64,000 nt of DNA from Vreelandella subterranea (GTDB lineage Bacteria > Pseudomonadota > Gammaproteobacteria > Pseudomonadales > Halomonadaceae): assembly GCF_900111305.1 (NCBI RefSeq), contig NZ_FOGS01000003.1:196090-260089 (forward strand), given 5' to 3'. Position 1 is the first letter of the stretch, and the number at the start of each line of letters is the position of its first letter. Below, piece after piece: positions 18,687 through 28,898 of the stretch. The translations under genes were made by a program, and so were the position numbers. The notes beneath the pieces are model-generated. The model saw nothing but the letters and a program-made list of their open reading frames with translations. It did no database searches and was not told the origin of the DNA.

Positions 18687-19808
18687 TTACTTGAGCCGGG
18701 TCGCCAAGGCATCCAGCAGCCCATAGAGCCACTCCTTGGCGCGCTGCTTCCAGGGCCGCGCCGCCCAGGCTACGGGGTCCACCTCCTCGCTGGCGGCGAA
18801 GTGGCCCTCGAAGAGCTCGCGTACTTGTTGTGCCAGGCCCGGGTCATCCACCTCCTGGTTCGCTTCGAGATTCCAGTGCAGATTCCAATGGTCGAAGTTG
18901 CACGACCCGATACTGACCCACTCGTCAGCCAGCACAAACTTAGCGTGGATAAACGTCGGCTGAAATTCATAGATGCGTACCCCGGCCTTGAGCATCGCCT
19001 GATAAAAGCGCTGCCCGGCATAACGCACGCCAGGGTGGTCATGTTTGGCGCCCGGCAATAACAGTCGCACGTCGACACCGCGCCTGGCGGCGCGCACCAG
19101 ACGTCGACGCAGGGGAAAGGTGGGTACGAAATAGGGCGTGCACAGCCACAGCTGTTGCTTTGCCTGTCTTACCCGTTGATACAGCGAATAACGAATGGCC
19201 TGGTAGCGATAGCCCCTCGCCGACATCACGCGTCCACGCACACCGTCGGCAAAACATGGCGGCGTGCGCTGGACGGGCAATGGCTGGCTGCTCGCCTGCG
19301 CCTGGTCAGGGCGCGTCAGTCGCGACCGCCACAACCGCCTGAACAGGTTTTCCCAGTCAGCCACCACCTGGCCTTCAACCCGCACCGCAATTTCATACCA
19401 GGCATCAAGGAACTCGTCGACCGCGCCAAAGCCACCGGTGAACGCCAGCTCTCCATCGACCACCACGATCTTGCGATGGTCGCGGCTCAAGTTGCGCGCC
19501 AGGGAGTGAAAGCCCAGCGGGTTAAAAAAGCGCAGTTGAACACCCGCGTTGATCAAGCGACGCCGGTCCTGGCTCGACAAGCCCATCGAGCCAAACCCGT
19601 CCAGCAGCAGACACACCGTTACCCCGCGATTGACCGCCTGGACGAGCGCCTCGATAACCCGGTCGGCCAATCTGCCTGACGCCATCAAATAGAGCTCTAC
19701 CAGCACATAGTGCTGGGCATGATGAATGGCATCGAGCATTGCAGGTAGAAACCGCGACGCCTCAGGAAGCAGGGTAAAGCGATTGCCTTCGCGCCAGATC
19801 GACGACAT
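18687..19808 (-). CDS. clsB: Cardiolipin synthase B-type phospholipase D family protein
   Basis: 373 residues with two HKD phosphodiesterase motifs: His111-x-Lys113-x4-Asp118 and His288-x-Lys290-x4-Asp295 (IHAKFVLAD). No N-terminal membrane helices are visible, which fits ClsB rather than ClsA. It would join phosphatidyl groups into cardiolipin at the inner membrane; cardiolipin content matters in osmotic stress, relevant for a halophile. A strong GGAGGGGGA precedes ATG 19808. It lies 19 bases after rsmJ, so it is probably the last gene of tsaB-rsmJ-clsB. Confidence 0.93.
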   Translation of the reverse strand: MSSIWREGNRFTLLPEASRFLPAMLDAIHHAQHYVLVELYLMASGRLADRVIEALVQAVNRGVTVCLLLDGFGSMGLSSQDRRRLINAGVQLRFFNPLGFHSLARNLSRDHRKIVVVDGELAFTGGFGAVDEFLDAWYEIAVRVEGQVVADWENLFRRLWRSRLTRPDQAQASSQPLPVQRTPPCFADGVRGRVMSARGYRYQAIRYSLYQRVRQAKQQLWLCTPYFVPTFPLRRRLVRAARRGVDVRLLLPGAKHDHPGVRYAGQRFYQAMLKAGVRIYEFQPTFIHAKFVLADEWVSIGSCNFDHWNLHWNLEANQEVDDPGLAQQVRELFEGHFAASEEVDPVAWAARPWKQRAKEWLYGLLDALATRLK

Positions 19809-19827
19809 TCCCCCTCCTTGGTAAGCG

Positions 19828-20535
19828 TTAGCGCGTCAGGGCGCGGTGGACATACATATCGTAGCGACTGGTTTTGCCTTCCAGGGTGTGCTGGGGTGCA
19901 GGCCCGGCAATCGGCGGTGCCTTGCGCGGTCGTTTGACCACCACGCGATGGGTGGCCACATCCAAAGCCGCTTCCAGCAGGCGGGGGGCATCGTCGTCGT
20001 CACCGGCCAGCTCGCGAAACAGGCGCATCTCTTTTTTGACCAGCGCAGACTTTTCCCGGTGGGGAAACATGGGGTCAAGATGGACCACCTCAGGATCAAA
20101 GGCAGCGTCAGCTACCAGCGCGGCCAGTGCCTCAGCGGCATCCCCGTGGCGCAACGTCATACGCGAAGCGATGGGCGCGGTGTCGGCAATGTTGGCTGCA
20201 CGGGACAAGCCATCGTCAAGCAGGGCCGCAATCGCCGGGACGCGCTCGATCAGCAATACCGTCGCGCCCAGGCTTGCCAATACAAAGGCATCGCGGCCCA
20301 GGCCGGCCGTGGCATCGACCACGTGCGGGTTGAGCCCCTTGTTCAGGCCGCAGGCCTTGGCCACCAACTGACCACGCCCGCCGCCAAATTGGCGCCGATG
20401 GGCAGCCCGCCCGGCCGCAAAATCAACACTGAGCGGCTTACCGAACTGCCGCTCATTGCCGGTTAACACCAGTTGCCCATCGCGATAGACAAGCGTTAAC
20501 CCGGCTGGCAACTGGCCGACATCGGGCAGCGTCAT
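19828..20535 (-). CDS. rsmJ: 16S rRNA (guanine(1516)-N2)-methyltransferase RsmJ
   Basis: A class I SAM-dependent methyltransferase of 235 residues. The SAM loop reads [15 protein letters not shown], and the characteristic DPMFPHR motif that substitutes for the usual NPPY is clear, followed by KKEMRLF. It methylates G1516 of 16S rRNA. I choose ATG 20535, whose ATGA overlaps the tsaB stop; an upstream in-frame GTG at 20550 would lengthen the overlap. Translational coupling with tsaB is therefore likely. Confidence 0.95.
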   Translation of the reverse strand: MTLPDVGQLPAGLTLVYRDGQLVLTGNERQFGKPLSVDFAAGRAAHRRQFGGGRGQLVAKACGLNKGLNPHVVDATAGLGRDAFVLASLGATVLLIERVPAIAALLDDGLSRAANIADTAPIASRMTLRHGDAAEALAALVADAAFDPEVVHLDPMFPHREKSALVKKEMRLFRELAGDDDDAPRLLEAALDVATHRVVVKRPRKAPPIAGPAPQHTLEGKTSRYDMYVHRALTR

Positions 20536-21230
20536 GCCGGCTTTTTCCACGCCACCTGGTTGCGCAGATAGACCGGCTGCACCGCGTGGGCTGGCTGCCC
20601 CAACCCGTCAGCGAAGTCCCGGGCGGCCAGCCAGGCCATTTCCTCGGCACGCGGCTCAAGGTCGGTCAGATGGTGCGTCATTGCCGCCTGAAACGGGGTG
20701 TTGAACTGCTCCCAAAGCGTAAAACCGCTCCCGACGCCAACCCAGTCGGTTTCTTCGTCGGGCAGTTGCACCGCTTCGGGCGTGAGGACGGCCTCGTCGC
20801 CTTGACGGCGCACGCTGTCATGCAAGCAGTGCCACGTCGCCACATAGACCTCCCCCATGCGGGCATCCAGCGCAGTCACGACATGGCGCAGGTGATAGCG
20901 ACGATGGGCCTGGAGTGCCAGCGCTTCAAGCGTGGAGATACCCAGTAACGGCCGATCCAGCCCAAATGCCAGGCCCTGCGCTGCCCCCGCAGCGATACGC
21001 AGCCCGGTAAACGAACCGGGGCCGCGGCCGTAGGCAACCGCATCCAGTTGGCCTGACGTAACCTGGGCGTCGCCCAAGACCTCATCGACCATCGGCAACA
21101 GCCGCCGGGTATGCGCACGCGGTGTCATTTCAAAGCGCGCGACGCACTCGCTGTGGCCGGCGTCCTGGCGCAGCAAGGCAGCGGAGCAGGCGCTTGAAGA
21201 GGCATCGAGGGCGAGAAGGTATTGCGACAT
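20532..21230 (-). CDS. tsaB: tRNA threonylcarbamoyladenosine biosynthesis protein TsaB
   Basis: 232 residues of ASKHA fold: [15 protein letters not shown] at the N terminus and [12 protein letters not shown] at about 69-80 are the TsaB hallmarks. It is the scaffold partner of TsaD in making t6A at position 37 of ANN-decoding tRNAs. No strong ribosome-binding site is seen before ATG 21230. A TATAAT (minus strand, 21268-21263) lies about 35 bases upstream and could be its -10. It leads the tsaB-rsmJ-clsB run. Confidence 0.96.
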   Translation of the reverse strand: MSQYLLALDASSSACSAALLRQDAGHSECVARFEMTPRAHTRRLLPMVDEVLGDAQVTSGQLDAVAYGRGPGSFTGLRIAAGAAQGLAFGLDRPLLGISTLEALALQAHRRYHLRHVVTALDARMGEVYVATWHCLHDSVRRQGDEAVLTPEAVQLPDEETDWVGVGSGFTLWEQFNTPFQAAMTHHLTDLEPRAEEMAWLAARDFADGLGQPAHAVQPVYLRNQVAWKKPA

Positions 21231-21289
21231 AGCGATTCAGCACTCGTGAAAAGTAGACGGGCATTATACCTTTGCCTTGCCCATACGAC

Positions 21290-21314
21290 GATGGCCCGCA
21301 CTGGGCGGGCCATC
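21290..21314 (-). terminator. Hairpin after adk
   Basis: GATGGCCCGC, 5-base loop, GCGGGCCATC: a perfect 10-bp stem 30 bases past the adk stop. There is no T run beyond it on the minus strand, so it may be a weak terminator or an mRNA 3'-end protector ahead of tsaB. Confidence 0.5.
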
Positions 21315-21343
21315 ACGAATTGGCTAGTGCTTGCCCGGAAGCC

Positions 21344-22111
<768 letters not shown>

Positions 22112-22188
22112 TTAAATAAAATCAGCCAAGTGACGCCCAACCTGTACTTTGGTCGCCCTTGTGTTCAAAAAACGGCGGCTCAAACACA

Positions 22189-22212
22189 AGCGGCGCCCTA
22201 CCGGACGCCGCT
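22189..22212 (-). terminator. Hairpin terminator after aceF
   Basis: AGCGGCG and CGCCGCT pair around a partly paired 10-base centre, 22-45 bases past the aceF stop; on the minus strand the sequence continues TGTGTTTG and, a little further, GTTTTTT. It probably ends the aceEF transcript. Confidence 0.55.
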
Positions 22213-22233
22213 CACAAGACCTTCCATTGCCAC

Positions 22234-24264
22234 TTACAGCAGCAAACGACGGATATCGGTCAGCACATCCGCAAGGAAGGCGGTGAAGCGCGCTGCATCC
22301 GCACCGTTGATTGCCCGGTGGTCGTAGGACAGCGATAGCGGCATCATCAGCCGCGGCTGGAAGGCACTGCCATCCCATACCGGCTTCATCTGGGACTTGG
22401 AAACGCCCAGAATGGCCACTTCCGGTGCATTGACGATAGGCGTGAACGCAGTACCGCCAATCGAGCCCAGGCTCGAAATGGTAAAGCAGCCGCCGGTCAT
22501 CTCGTCGCGTTTGAGCTTTTTGGACTGCGCCTTCTTGCCAAGCTCGGCCATTTCCTTGGCAATCTCGATCAGGGATTTCTGGTCGGCATTACGTACCACC
22601 GGCACCATCAAGCCTTCTGGCGTGTCCACCGCAATGCCGATATGCACGTAGTGCTTCCATACCAGCGTTTCACCGTCACCTTTCAGGCTGACGTTGAACT
22701 GCGGGAACTTGCGCAGTGCAAAGGCACAGGCCTTGACCATGAACGGTAGCGGCGTCAGCTTGGCGCCCTGGGCCTCGGCTTCGGCCTTCATCGACTTGCG
22801 GAAGTCTTCAAGCTCGGTGATATCCGCTTCGTCGAACTGGGTAACGTGGGGAACATTGAGCCAGCTGCGATGCAGATTGGTCGCGCCCATCTTGAGCAGG
22901 CGTCCCATCGGCTTTTCTTCGACCTCGCCAAACTGGCTGAAGTCGACCTCCGGCACCGGCGGAATACCTGCGCCACCGGTGGCCGCCGGGGCTGCACCCG
23001 CCTGTGCTTTGCCCTGGTTGGCAATCGCCTGCTTCACATAGGCCTGAACGTCTTCCTTCAGCACGCGGTCTTTCGGGCCACTGGGCTTGACCAGGGCCAG
23101 GTCGACGCCCAGTTCCCGCGCCAGCATACGCACGGCGGGACCAGCATGGACCAGCTTGCCGTCACGCGGCTTGTGCGATGCCATCTGCGCTTCGGGGCTG
23201 GGGGTGCCAGCAGGCGACTCGGCAGGCTTGGTGCTGGACGGGCTGGCGCTCTGTGGCTGGGCTTTTTCGGGTGCGGCTTTTTTCGGGGCTGCCTGCTTGG
23301 CACCCGCGACTTCGATATAGCCGATCACATCGCCTTCGGAGACCGTGTCGCCCTCTTTGACGGTCAGCTCGAGGAGCTTGCCCTTGTAGGGGCTGGGGAC
23401 ATCCATCGACGCCTTGTCGGACTCCAGGGTGATCAGCGGGTCTTCTTCGTCGACCTCGTCACCGGCCGCTACGCCAATTTCAATGATCGGAACATCGGAG
23501 GAACCGGACAGGTCGGGCACACGAATCTCTTTGCGCTCCGGTTCACCGCTGGCAGCTTCGTCTGGCGCATCATCCTGCTCAGCCGCCGCCTGGGGTTCGC
23601 TGCTGGCCTGGCTGGATGCCTGTTCGTCTGCCGTGTCTTCGGTGTCGCCGCCTTCACCGGCGATTTCCATTTGCCCGATGACATCGCCTTCCGAGACCGT
23701 GTCGCCTTCTTTGACGCTGAACGACACGATTTTACCGGCATGAGGACTCGGCACATCCATGGAGGCCTTATCGGACTCCAAGGTGATCAAGGTGTCTTCG
23801 GCGTCAACCTCATCGCCTTCGCCCACTGCGACCTCGATGATTTCGACGTTATCCGAGCCCCCCAGATCGGGCACTTTGATGTCCACGGTCTGCTTGCCAC
23901 CAGACACCTTTTTGGCGGCAGGCTTCGAGGGTTCCGGCTCGGACGCTTGGGCGGGGGCGTCATCCTGCTGGCTGCCAGATGACTCAGCGGGGGACTCGTC
24001 GCTTTCCCCCCCGGCGTCGCCACCACCTTCGACTTCCAGCTCGACGATATCGTCACCTTCAGAGACGCTATCGCCCTCTTTGACCAGCACTTTGATGACC
24101 TTGCCCCCTTTCGGAGCCGGTACGTCCATGCTGGCTTTATCGGATTCGAGCGTGATCAGGGTGTCTTCTGCTTCAATGACATCGCCTTCCGACACCGCAA
24201 TCTCGATGATTTCGACATCGGTATCGCCACCGATATCGGGAACTTTGATGATTTCGCTACTCAA
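22234..24264 (-). CDS. aceF: Pyruvate dehydrogenase E2, dihydrolipoamide acetyltransferase
   Basis: 676 residues. Three N-terminal lipoyl domains carry the lipoylation lysines Lys43, Lys166 and Lys284, each in the identical context ESDKASMDVP. They are joined by acidic Ala/Pro/Glu/Ser linkers. A peripheral-subunit-binding domain follows at about 375-415, then the catalytic acetyltransferase core with His649 in YDHRAINGAD. It moves acetyl groups from E1 to CoA at the centre of the complex. The start codon is TTG with GGAG 7 bases ahead; no ATG fits. It follows aceE by 58 bases, the normal operon order. No lpd gene follows, so E3 must be encoded elsewhere. Confidence 0.97.
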   Translation of the reverse strand: MSSEIIKVPDIGGDTDVEIIEIAVSEGDVIEAEDTLITLESDKASMDVPAPKGGKVIKVLVKEGDSVSEGDDIVELEVEGGGDAGGESDESPAESSGSQQDDAPAQASEPEPSKPAAKKVSGGKQTVDIKVPDLGGSDNVEIIEVAVGEGDEVDAEDTLITLESDKASMDVPSPHAGKIVSFSVKEGDTVSEGDVIGQMEIAGEGGDTEDTADEQASSQASSEPQAAAEQDDAPDEAASGEPERKEIRVPDLSGSSDVPIIEIGVAAGDEVDEEDPLITLESDKASMDVPSPYKGKLLELTVKEGDTVSEGDVIGYIEVAGAKQAAPKKAAPEKAQPQSASPSSTKPAESPAGTPSPEAQMASHKPRDGKLVHAGPAVRMLARELGVDLALVKPSGPKDRVLKEDVQAYVKQAIANQGKAQAGAAPAATGGAGIPPVPEVDFSQFGEVEEKPMGRLLKMGATNLHRSWLNVPHVTQFDEADITELEDFRKSMKAEAEAQGAKLTPLPFMVKACAFALRKFPQFNVSLKGDGETLVWKHYVHIGIAVDTPEGLMVPVVRNADQKSLIEIAKEMAELGKKAQSKKLKRDEMTGGCFTISSLGSIGGTAFTPIVNAPEVAILGVSKSQMKPVWDGSAFQPRLMMPLSLSYDHRAINGADAARFTAFLADVLTDIRRLLL

Positions 24265-24322
24265 GGTCGCGCTCCTTTAAAATCGGATCGAGCCGGCGGG
24301 CACTTGCCCGCCGGGCAGCGGA

Positions 24323-26995
24323 TCAGCTGGTCAGCGGGTTCGGCTTGTTGACATCGATGCCGTACTTCTTCAGGGCGTCACCGACAAGCTTGCGATCGAT
24401 TTCACCACGGTCTGCCAGTGCACGCAGCGCCGCGACGGTGACGAAATAACGGTCCACCTCGAAGAAGTAACGCAGCTTCTCGCGGGTATCGGAACGACCA
24501 AAGCCGTCGGTACCCAGCACGGTGTAATCGTTCGGCACCCAGGCACGTACCTGATCGGCGTATAGCTTCATGTAGTCGGTAGACGCGATCACCGGCCCTT
24601 CACGGCCTTCCAGACACTTGGTGACGTGAGGCTTGTTGGCCTCGGCATCAGGGCTCAGGAAGGCTTCACGGTCCAGCAGCAGCGCTTCACGACGCAGCTC
24701 ATTGAAGCTGGTCACGCTCCAGATATCAGCGCCGATCCCCCAGTCACTTTCGAGCAGCGTGGCCGCTTCTTCGACTTCGCGCAGGATCGTCCCCGAGCCC
24801 AGCAGCTGTACGCGGCCTTTTTTGCCCTTGGTTTCGCGCAGCAGGTACATGCCCTTGACGATATCGTCGACCGGCACGGTTTCAAGCTCAGGATGCTCGT
24901 AGTTCTCGTTCATGACCGTCAGGTAATAGAAGCAGTTCTCCTTGTCGGCGAACATGCGCTTCATACCGTCCTGCAGAATAACGGCCACTTCGTGGGCATA
25001 GGTGGGGTCGTAGCTTCTGCAGTTGGGAATGGTCGATGCCTGAATCAGGCTGTGGCCATCCTGGTGCTGCAAACCTTCACCGTTGAGCGTAGTACGGCCT
25101 GCGGTACCGCCGACCATGAAGCCGCGCGCCTGGAGGTCGCCTGCCGCCCAGGCCAGATCGCCGATACGCTGGAAGCCGAACATCGAGTAATAGACGTAAA
25201 ACGGCAGCAGCGTGACGTTGTTATTACTGTAGGAGGTCGCCGCCGCAATCCACGCCGACATCGCGCCTGCTTCGGAAATCCCCTCCTCGAGAATCTGGCC
25301 CTTCTGATCTTCACGGTAGAACATGATCTGGCCTTTATCGACCGGCTCATACTTCTGCCCTTCAGAGGTGTAGATCCCAAGCTGACGGAACATGCCTTCC
25401 ATGCCGAAGGTACGCGCTTCGTCAGGAATAATCGGCACAACCTTCTTGCCAATTTTCTTGTCCTTGACCAGCCCGTTCAGTACCCGCACAAACGCCATGG
25501 TGGTGGACACTTCACGCCCTTTGGAACCGCCCATCTGGGAAGCAAAGGCCTTGTCTTCAAGGCTGGGGATTTCCAGGGCGTCGAAGTCACTGCGGCGCGC
25601 CGGTAGATAGCCACCCAGGCGCTCGCGCTGCAGGTGCAGGTACTTCAGCTCGGGGGAATCCTGCTCCGGCATGTAGTACGGCACGTCTTTGAGCTGCTCG
25701 TCGGTGAGCGGAATCCCGAAGCGGTCACGGAAGGTCTTGAGCGCCTCGTATTCCATGCTCTTGACCTGGTGGGCCTCATTGGCGGCTTCGCCATCGCCGC
25801 TACCCATGCCATAGCCCTTGACGGTATGCGCCAGTATGACCGTGGGCTTGCCGTTCGAGGTATTGACCGCTTCATGGTAGGCCGCATAGACCTTGAACGG
25901 GTCGTGGCCACCACGGTTGAGCTTCCAGATGTCCTCGTCAGAGAGGTCTTTGACCATCTCTTCGGTTTCCGGATACTTGCCGAAGAAGTGCTCGCGGGTA
26001 TAGGCCCCGCCGTTGGCCTTGTAGTTCTGGTACTCGCCGTCGACCGCCTCGTCCATGCGCTTCTGCAGGACGCCTTTCTTGTCCTTCTCGAACAGCGGAT
26101 CCCAGTGGCGACCCCAGACAACCTTGATGACGTTCCAGCCCGCGCCGCGGAACACGCCTTCGAACTCGTCCATCACGCGGGAGTTGCCGCGCACCGGACC
26201 GTCAAGGCGCTGCAGGTTGCAGTTGATGACAAAGATCAGGTTGTCGAGGTTTTCGCGCCCGGCAAGCGAGATCGCACCCAGGGACTCCGGCTCGTCGCAC
26301 TCGCCGTCCCCCATGAAGCACCAGATCTTGCGGTCGTACATATCCTTCAATTCACGGTGATGCAGGTACTTCATCACGTGCGCCTGATAGATCGCCTGGA
26401 TCGGGCCAAGGCCCATGGAGACCGTCGGGAACTGCCAGTAATCCGGCATCAGCCAGGGGTGGGGATAAGACGAGAGGCCATCGCCATCGACTTCCTGGCG
26501 GAAACGGTCCATCTGCTCTTCGGACAGGCGACCTTCCAGGTAGGAGCGCGCGTAGATGCCTGGCGCCACGTGGCCCTGAATGTAGATCAGGTCGCCTTCA
26601 AAGTCGCCCTGCGGGGCACGGAAGAAGTGGTTAAAGCCTACGTCATACAGCGTGGCTGACGACATGAAGCTGGCAATATGACCGCCCAGGCCGGGCTTGG
26701 CACGGTTGTTGCGAATCACCTGGGCAATGGCGTTGTAGCGGATCAGGGAGCGGATACGACGCTCCATGAACAGGTCGCCCGGCATCGGCGCTTCGCGGTG
26801 AACCGGAATCGTATTACGATGCGGGGTTGTCACCGAGAAGGGCACCCTCATGCCGTCCCGACGCAGGCGGTCCGCCAGGCGGGTCATCAGGTAGCGGGCA
26901 CGATCTTCGCCCTCACGATCCAATACCGATTCCAGGGAATCAATCCATTCCGCGGTTTCGATCGGATCGAGATCTTCTCTTGTCTCCAGACTCAT
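24323..26995 (-). CDS. aceE: Pyruvate dehydrogenase E1 component, homodimeric
   Basis: 890 residues, matching the homodimeric E1 of Escherichia coli. The thiamine-diphosphate motif begins GDGECDEPES and ends in an Asn-rich NCN about 30 residues later. It decarboxylates pyruvate and passes the acetyl unit to the E2 lipoyl domains. ATG 26995 follows GGAGA by about 8 bases. The leader upstream is about 200 bases from a good promoter and contains a palindrome, implying regulation. It forms an operon with aceF. Confidence 0.98.
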   Translation of the reverse strand: MSLETREDLDPIETAEWIDSLESVLDREGEDRARYLMTRLADRLRRDGMRVPFSVTTPHRNTIPVHREAPMPGDLFMERRIRSLIRYNAIAQVIRNNRAKPGLGGHIASFMSSATLYDVGFNHFFRAPQGDFEGDLIYIQGHVAPGIYARSYLEGRLSEEQMDRFRQEVDGDGLSSYPHPWLMPDYWQFPTVSMGLGPIQAIYQAHVMKYLHHRELKDMYDRKIWCFMGDGECDEPESLGAISLAGRENLDNLIFVINCNLQRLDGPVRGNSRVMDEFEGVFRGAGWNVIKVVWGRHWDPLFEKDKKGVLQKRMDEAVDGEYQNYKANGGAYTREHFFGKYPETEEMVKDLSDEDIWKLNRGGHDPFKVYAAYHEAVNTSNGKPTVILAHTVKGYGMGSGDGEAANEAHQVKSMEYEALKTFRDRFGIPLTDEQLKDVPYYMPEQDSPELKYLHLQRERLGGYLPARRSDFDALEIPSLEDKAFASQMGGSKGREVSTTMAFVRVLNGLVKDKKIGKKVVPIIPDEARTFGMEGMFRQLGIYTSEGQKYEPVDKGQIMFYREDQKGQILEEGISEAGAMSAWIAAATSYSNNNVTLLPFYVYYSMFGFQRIGDLAWAAGDLQARGFMVGGTAGRTTLNGEGLQHQDGHSLIQASTIPNCRSYDPTYAHEVAVILQDGMKRMFADKENCFYYLTVMNENYEHPELETVPVDDIVKGMYLLRETKGKKGRVQLLGSGTILREVEEAATLLESDWGIGADIWSVTSFNELRREALLLDREAFLSPDAEANKPHVTKCLEGREGPVIASTDYMKLYADQVRAWVPNDYTVLGTDGFGRSDTREKLRYFFEVDRYFVTVAALRALADRGEIDRKLVGDALKKYGIDVNKPNPLTS

Positions 26996-27140
26996 AGAGG
27001 TCTCTCCGAATGACGATAAATGACAATCAACCCCGCTAGCCCGTCGGGCCTGGGGCGGCTGTGGTGTGTCGCCACCACTGGCATGCTGATGATCGACGCC
27101 TGAGCGCCGTCGGTTTTTTCTTCTACATTCAACGAGCTAC

Positions 27141-27156
27141 CTACATGGACATGTAG
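27141..27156. promoter_or_regulatory. Palindromic operator-like site in the aceE leader
   Basis: CTACATG-GA-CATGTAG, a perfect 7+7 palindrome. Additional CTACAT copies lie at 27123 and 27162, so the element repeats about every 18-21 bases. It lies at about +39 to +54 from the candidate aceE start and does not match the Escherichia coli PdhR box. The binding protein is unknown. Confidence 0.4.
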
Positions 27157-27200
27157 TAAAGCTACATAATTGTTGTAAAAGTTAGCCTTTTGTATATGCG

Positions 27201-27229
27201 AAGATACCGCAAAGTCGCTACGCTGCCAA
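27201..27229 (-). promoter_or_regulatory. Candidate aceE promoter
   Basis: Minus strand: -35 TTGGCA (27229-27224), 17-base spacer, -10 TATCTT (27206-27201). Transcription would start near 27194, giving a leader of about 200 bases before aceE. Confidence 0.55.
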
Positions 27230-27344
27230 TTACAGTAACACCTAAAAGGCTATCGAAAACAAACTATTGCACCGCAACATAAGGCTTTGTTAAGGCACCT
27301 GACGGGGCGCTAAGGACATCCCCCGGTGTAGTCAAACTACCGTT

Positions 27345-27950
27345 TTAATTCCGGGGATCGTCGCGAGCTGAATCATCTTCCCGGTCCGTCAACAGTTGAC
27401 GCCAGTAGGCCCAATCAAACGTTGGCCCGGGGTCGGTTTTACGCAGCGGCGCCACCCTTGCATGGCTGGTCACCCGCTCTGGGGTAAGCGCAGGATAACG
27501 GTCCCACAACCAGCGGGCAGCCTTGGCCAACGCCCTGTACTGGGCCTTGGTAAAAGGGTTCGTTTCATCGCCTTCCAGTTCAATCCCCACCGAAAAATCA
27601 TTTAGCGCTTGCCGCCAGCGCCGTTGGCGCGGGTCCCACCACCGGGAACGCCCCGCGTGCCAGGCCCGCCGGTCGGTGTCGACAAACTGGACGCACTCGC
27701 CATCACGGCGAATCAACAGGTGAGCAGATACCCTTAAATGGGCAATGGTGGCGAAATAAGGGTGTGCCTCGGGGTCCAGCTGGTTGGTAAATAATGCCTC
27801 AATGGCCGCTCCCTTAAACTGGCCGGGCGGCAGGCTGATGGCATGAATCAGCAGCAGCGATACCTCGTCATCAGGGCGCTGATCCGCATTTGGCGACGCC
27901 ACCTGACGTGCCCCCGGCCATCGGCCGGGAGAAAATTGTGGGTCAATCAC
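27345..27950 (-). CDS. ampD: 1,6-anhydro-N-acetylmuramyl-L-alanine amidase AmpD
   Basis: 201 residues. Zinc ligands His36 ([12 protein letters not shown]), His163 and Asp173 (SHARVAP..KTDPGP) match those of Escherichia coli AmpD at nearly the same positions. It is the cytosolic amidase that recycles anhydro-muropeptides and so keeps AmpR-type beta-lactamase control low. The start is GTG 27950 with GAGGAG 8 bases ahead; the frame stays open far upstream, but that part lies opposite nadC and is not AmpD-like. It is divergent from nadC. Confidence 0.95.
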   Translation of the reverse strand: MIDPQFSPGRWPGARQVASPNADQRPDDEVSLLLIHAISLPPGQFKGAAIEALFTNQLDPEAHPYFATIAHLRVSAHLLIRRDGECVQFVDTDRRAWHAGRSRWWDPRQRRWRQALNDFSVGIELEGDETNPFTKAQYRALAKAARWLWDRYPALTPERVTSHARVAPLRKTDPGPTFDWAYWRQLLTDREDDSARDDPRN

Positions 27951-27985
27951 GCGAAGGACTCCTCTACGTTGGCGCGCTCTTTCAC

Positions 27986-27991
27986 TATAAT
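27986..27991 (+). promoter_or_regulatory. -10 element of the nadC promoter
   Basis: A perfect TATAAT 38 bases before the nadC ATG. I see no matching -35 at normal spacing (TTGGCG is too close), so another factor may be involved or the -35 is weak. Confidence 0.45.
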
Positions 27992-28028
27992 GCCGGTCAT
28001 CGACGTTAACGCCCAGAGAACTGATGCC

Positions 28029-28883
28029 ATGCATTACCAAACCGCCCTTGCCGAAGAAATCCGATCCAGCGCTGCACGCCTGCTTGCCGAGGACGTGGGG
28101 CCTGGCGATATCACCGCCCAACTGATCCCGGACCACCAGCTGGCGACGGCGGAAGTCATCACCCGGGTCCCGGCCGTGCTGTGCGGCGTTGCCTTTGTCG
28201 ACGACATTTTCCGCCGCCTGGACAGCCGCGTTGCACTTCACTGGCAGGCTGCCGATGGCGACCGACTGGAGGCCGGGCAATGTTTTCTCACCCTGGAGGG
28301 CCCTGCACGCAGCCTGCTGACTGGCGAACGCGCAGCGCTTAACGTGCTGCAAACCCTGTCCGCCACGGCGACAGCGACCCGCCACTATGTCGACCTTATC
28401 GCCGATACCGGCGTGCGCCTGCTGGACACCCGCAAGACACTGCCCGGCATGCGGCTGGCACAGAAATACGCCGTCATGTGCGGCGGCGGCCACAATCACC
28501 GCATTGGTTTGTGGGATGCGTTTCTGATCAAGGAAAACCACATCGCTGCCTGCGGCGGCATCCAGGCAGCCGTCGCCCAGGCGCGCAAGCTGGCTGCCGA
28601 CTTGCCCGTTGAGGTGGAAGTCGAAAACTTTGCCGAGTTGGAGCAGGCGCTTGCTGCAAAAGCGGATGTCATCATGCTGGATAACTTCAGCCTGGATGAA
28701 CTGCGCAGGGCCGTCGAACTGACAGCCGGTAGCGCCACACTTGAAGCATCGGGGAATGTCGATGACGGGACGTTGCGCGCGATCGCCGAGACGGGGGTCG
28801 ACTGTATTTCCTGTGGCACCTTGACCAAGGACATCCAGGCCATTGACCTGTCGATGCGGGTCACCCGCCAGGCGGCCCGCTAA
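28029..28883 (+). CDS. nadC: Nicotinate-nucleotide pyrophosphorylase (quinolinate phosphoribosyltransferase)
   Basis: 284 residues, the normal length. It contains the QPRTase fold with the [12 protein letters not shown] motif ([10 protein letters not shown]), the GGGHNHR substrate loop, and the barrel motifs EVEVEN and MLDNF. It converts quinolinate and PRPP to nicotinate mononucleotide in NAD synthesis. I place the start at ATG 28029; an in-frame ATG at 27990 overlaps the TATAAT and can be excluded if that is the -10. The partner nadA is also in this window, about 9 kb away. Confidence 0.96.
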   Translation: MHYQTALAEEIRSSAARLLAEDVGPGDITAQLIPDHQLATAEVITRVPAVLCGVAFVDDIFRRLDSRVALHWQAADGDRLEAGQCFLTLEGPARSLLTGERAALNVLQTLSATATATRHYVDLIADTGVRLLDTRKTLPGMRLAQKYAVMCGGGHNHRIGLWDAFLIKENHIAACGGIQAAVAQARKLAADLPVEVEVENFAELEQALAAKADVIMLDNFSLDELRRAVELTAGSATLEASGNVDDGTLRAIAETGVDCISCGTLTKDIQAIDLSMRVTRQAAR

Positions 28884-28898
28884 CCGGGAGCGGTTAGG

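Larger units (their letters stand above)
26996..27344. promoter_or_regulatory. aceE upstream region
   Basis: About 350 bases with no gene between ampD (stop 27345) and aceE (start 26995), both on the minus strand. It holds a promoter candidate (27201-27229) and a palindrome with repeated CTACAT elements (27123-27168). Near ampD, a small stem pairing GTAGT with ACTAC around CAA (about 27319-27331) is followed by TTTTAATT on the plus strand, which is not oriented to stop ampD. No coding signal is visible. Confidence 0.6.

Noticed and set aside
27345..28541. A 398-residue AmpD fusion protein
   Set aside because: The extra N-terminal half is antisense to nadC; a GTG with a strong GAGGAG at 27950 gives a normal 201-residue AmpD.
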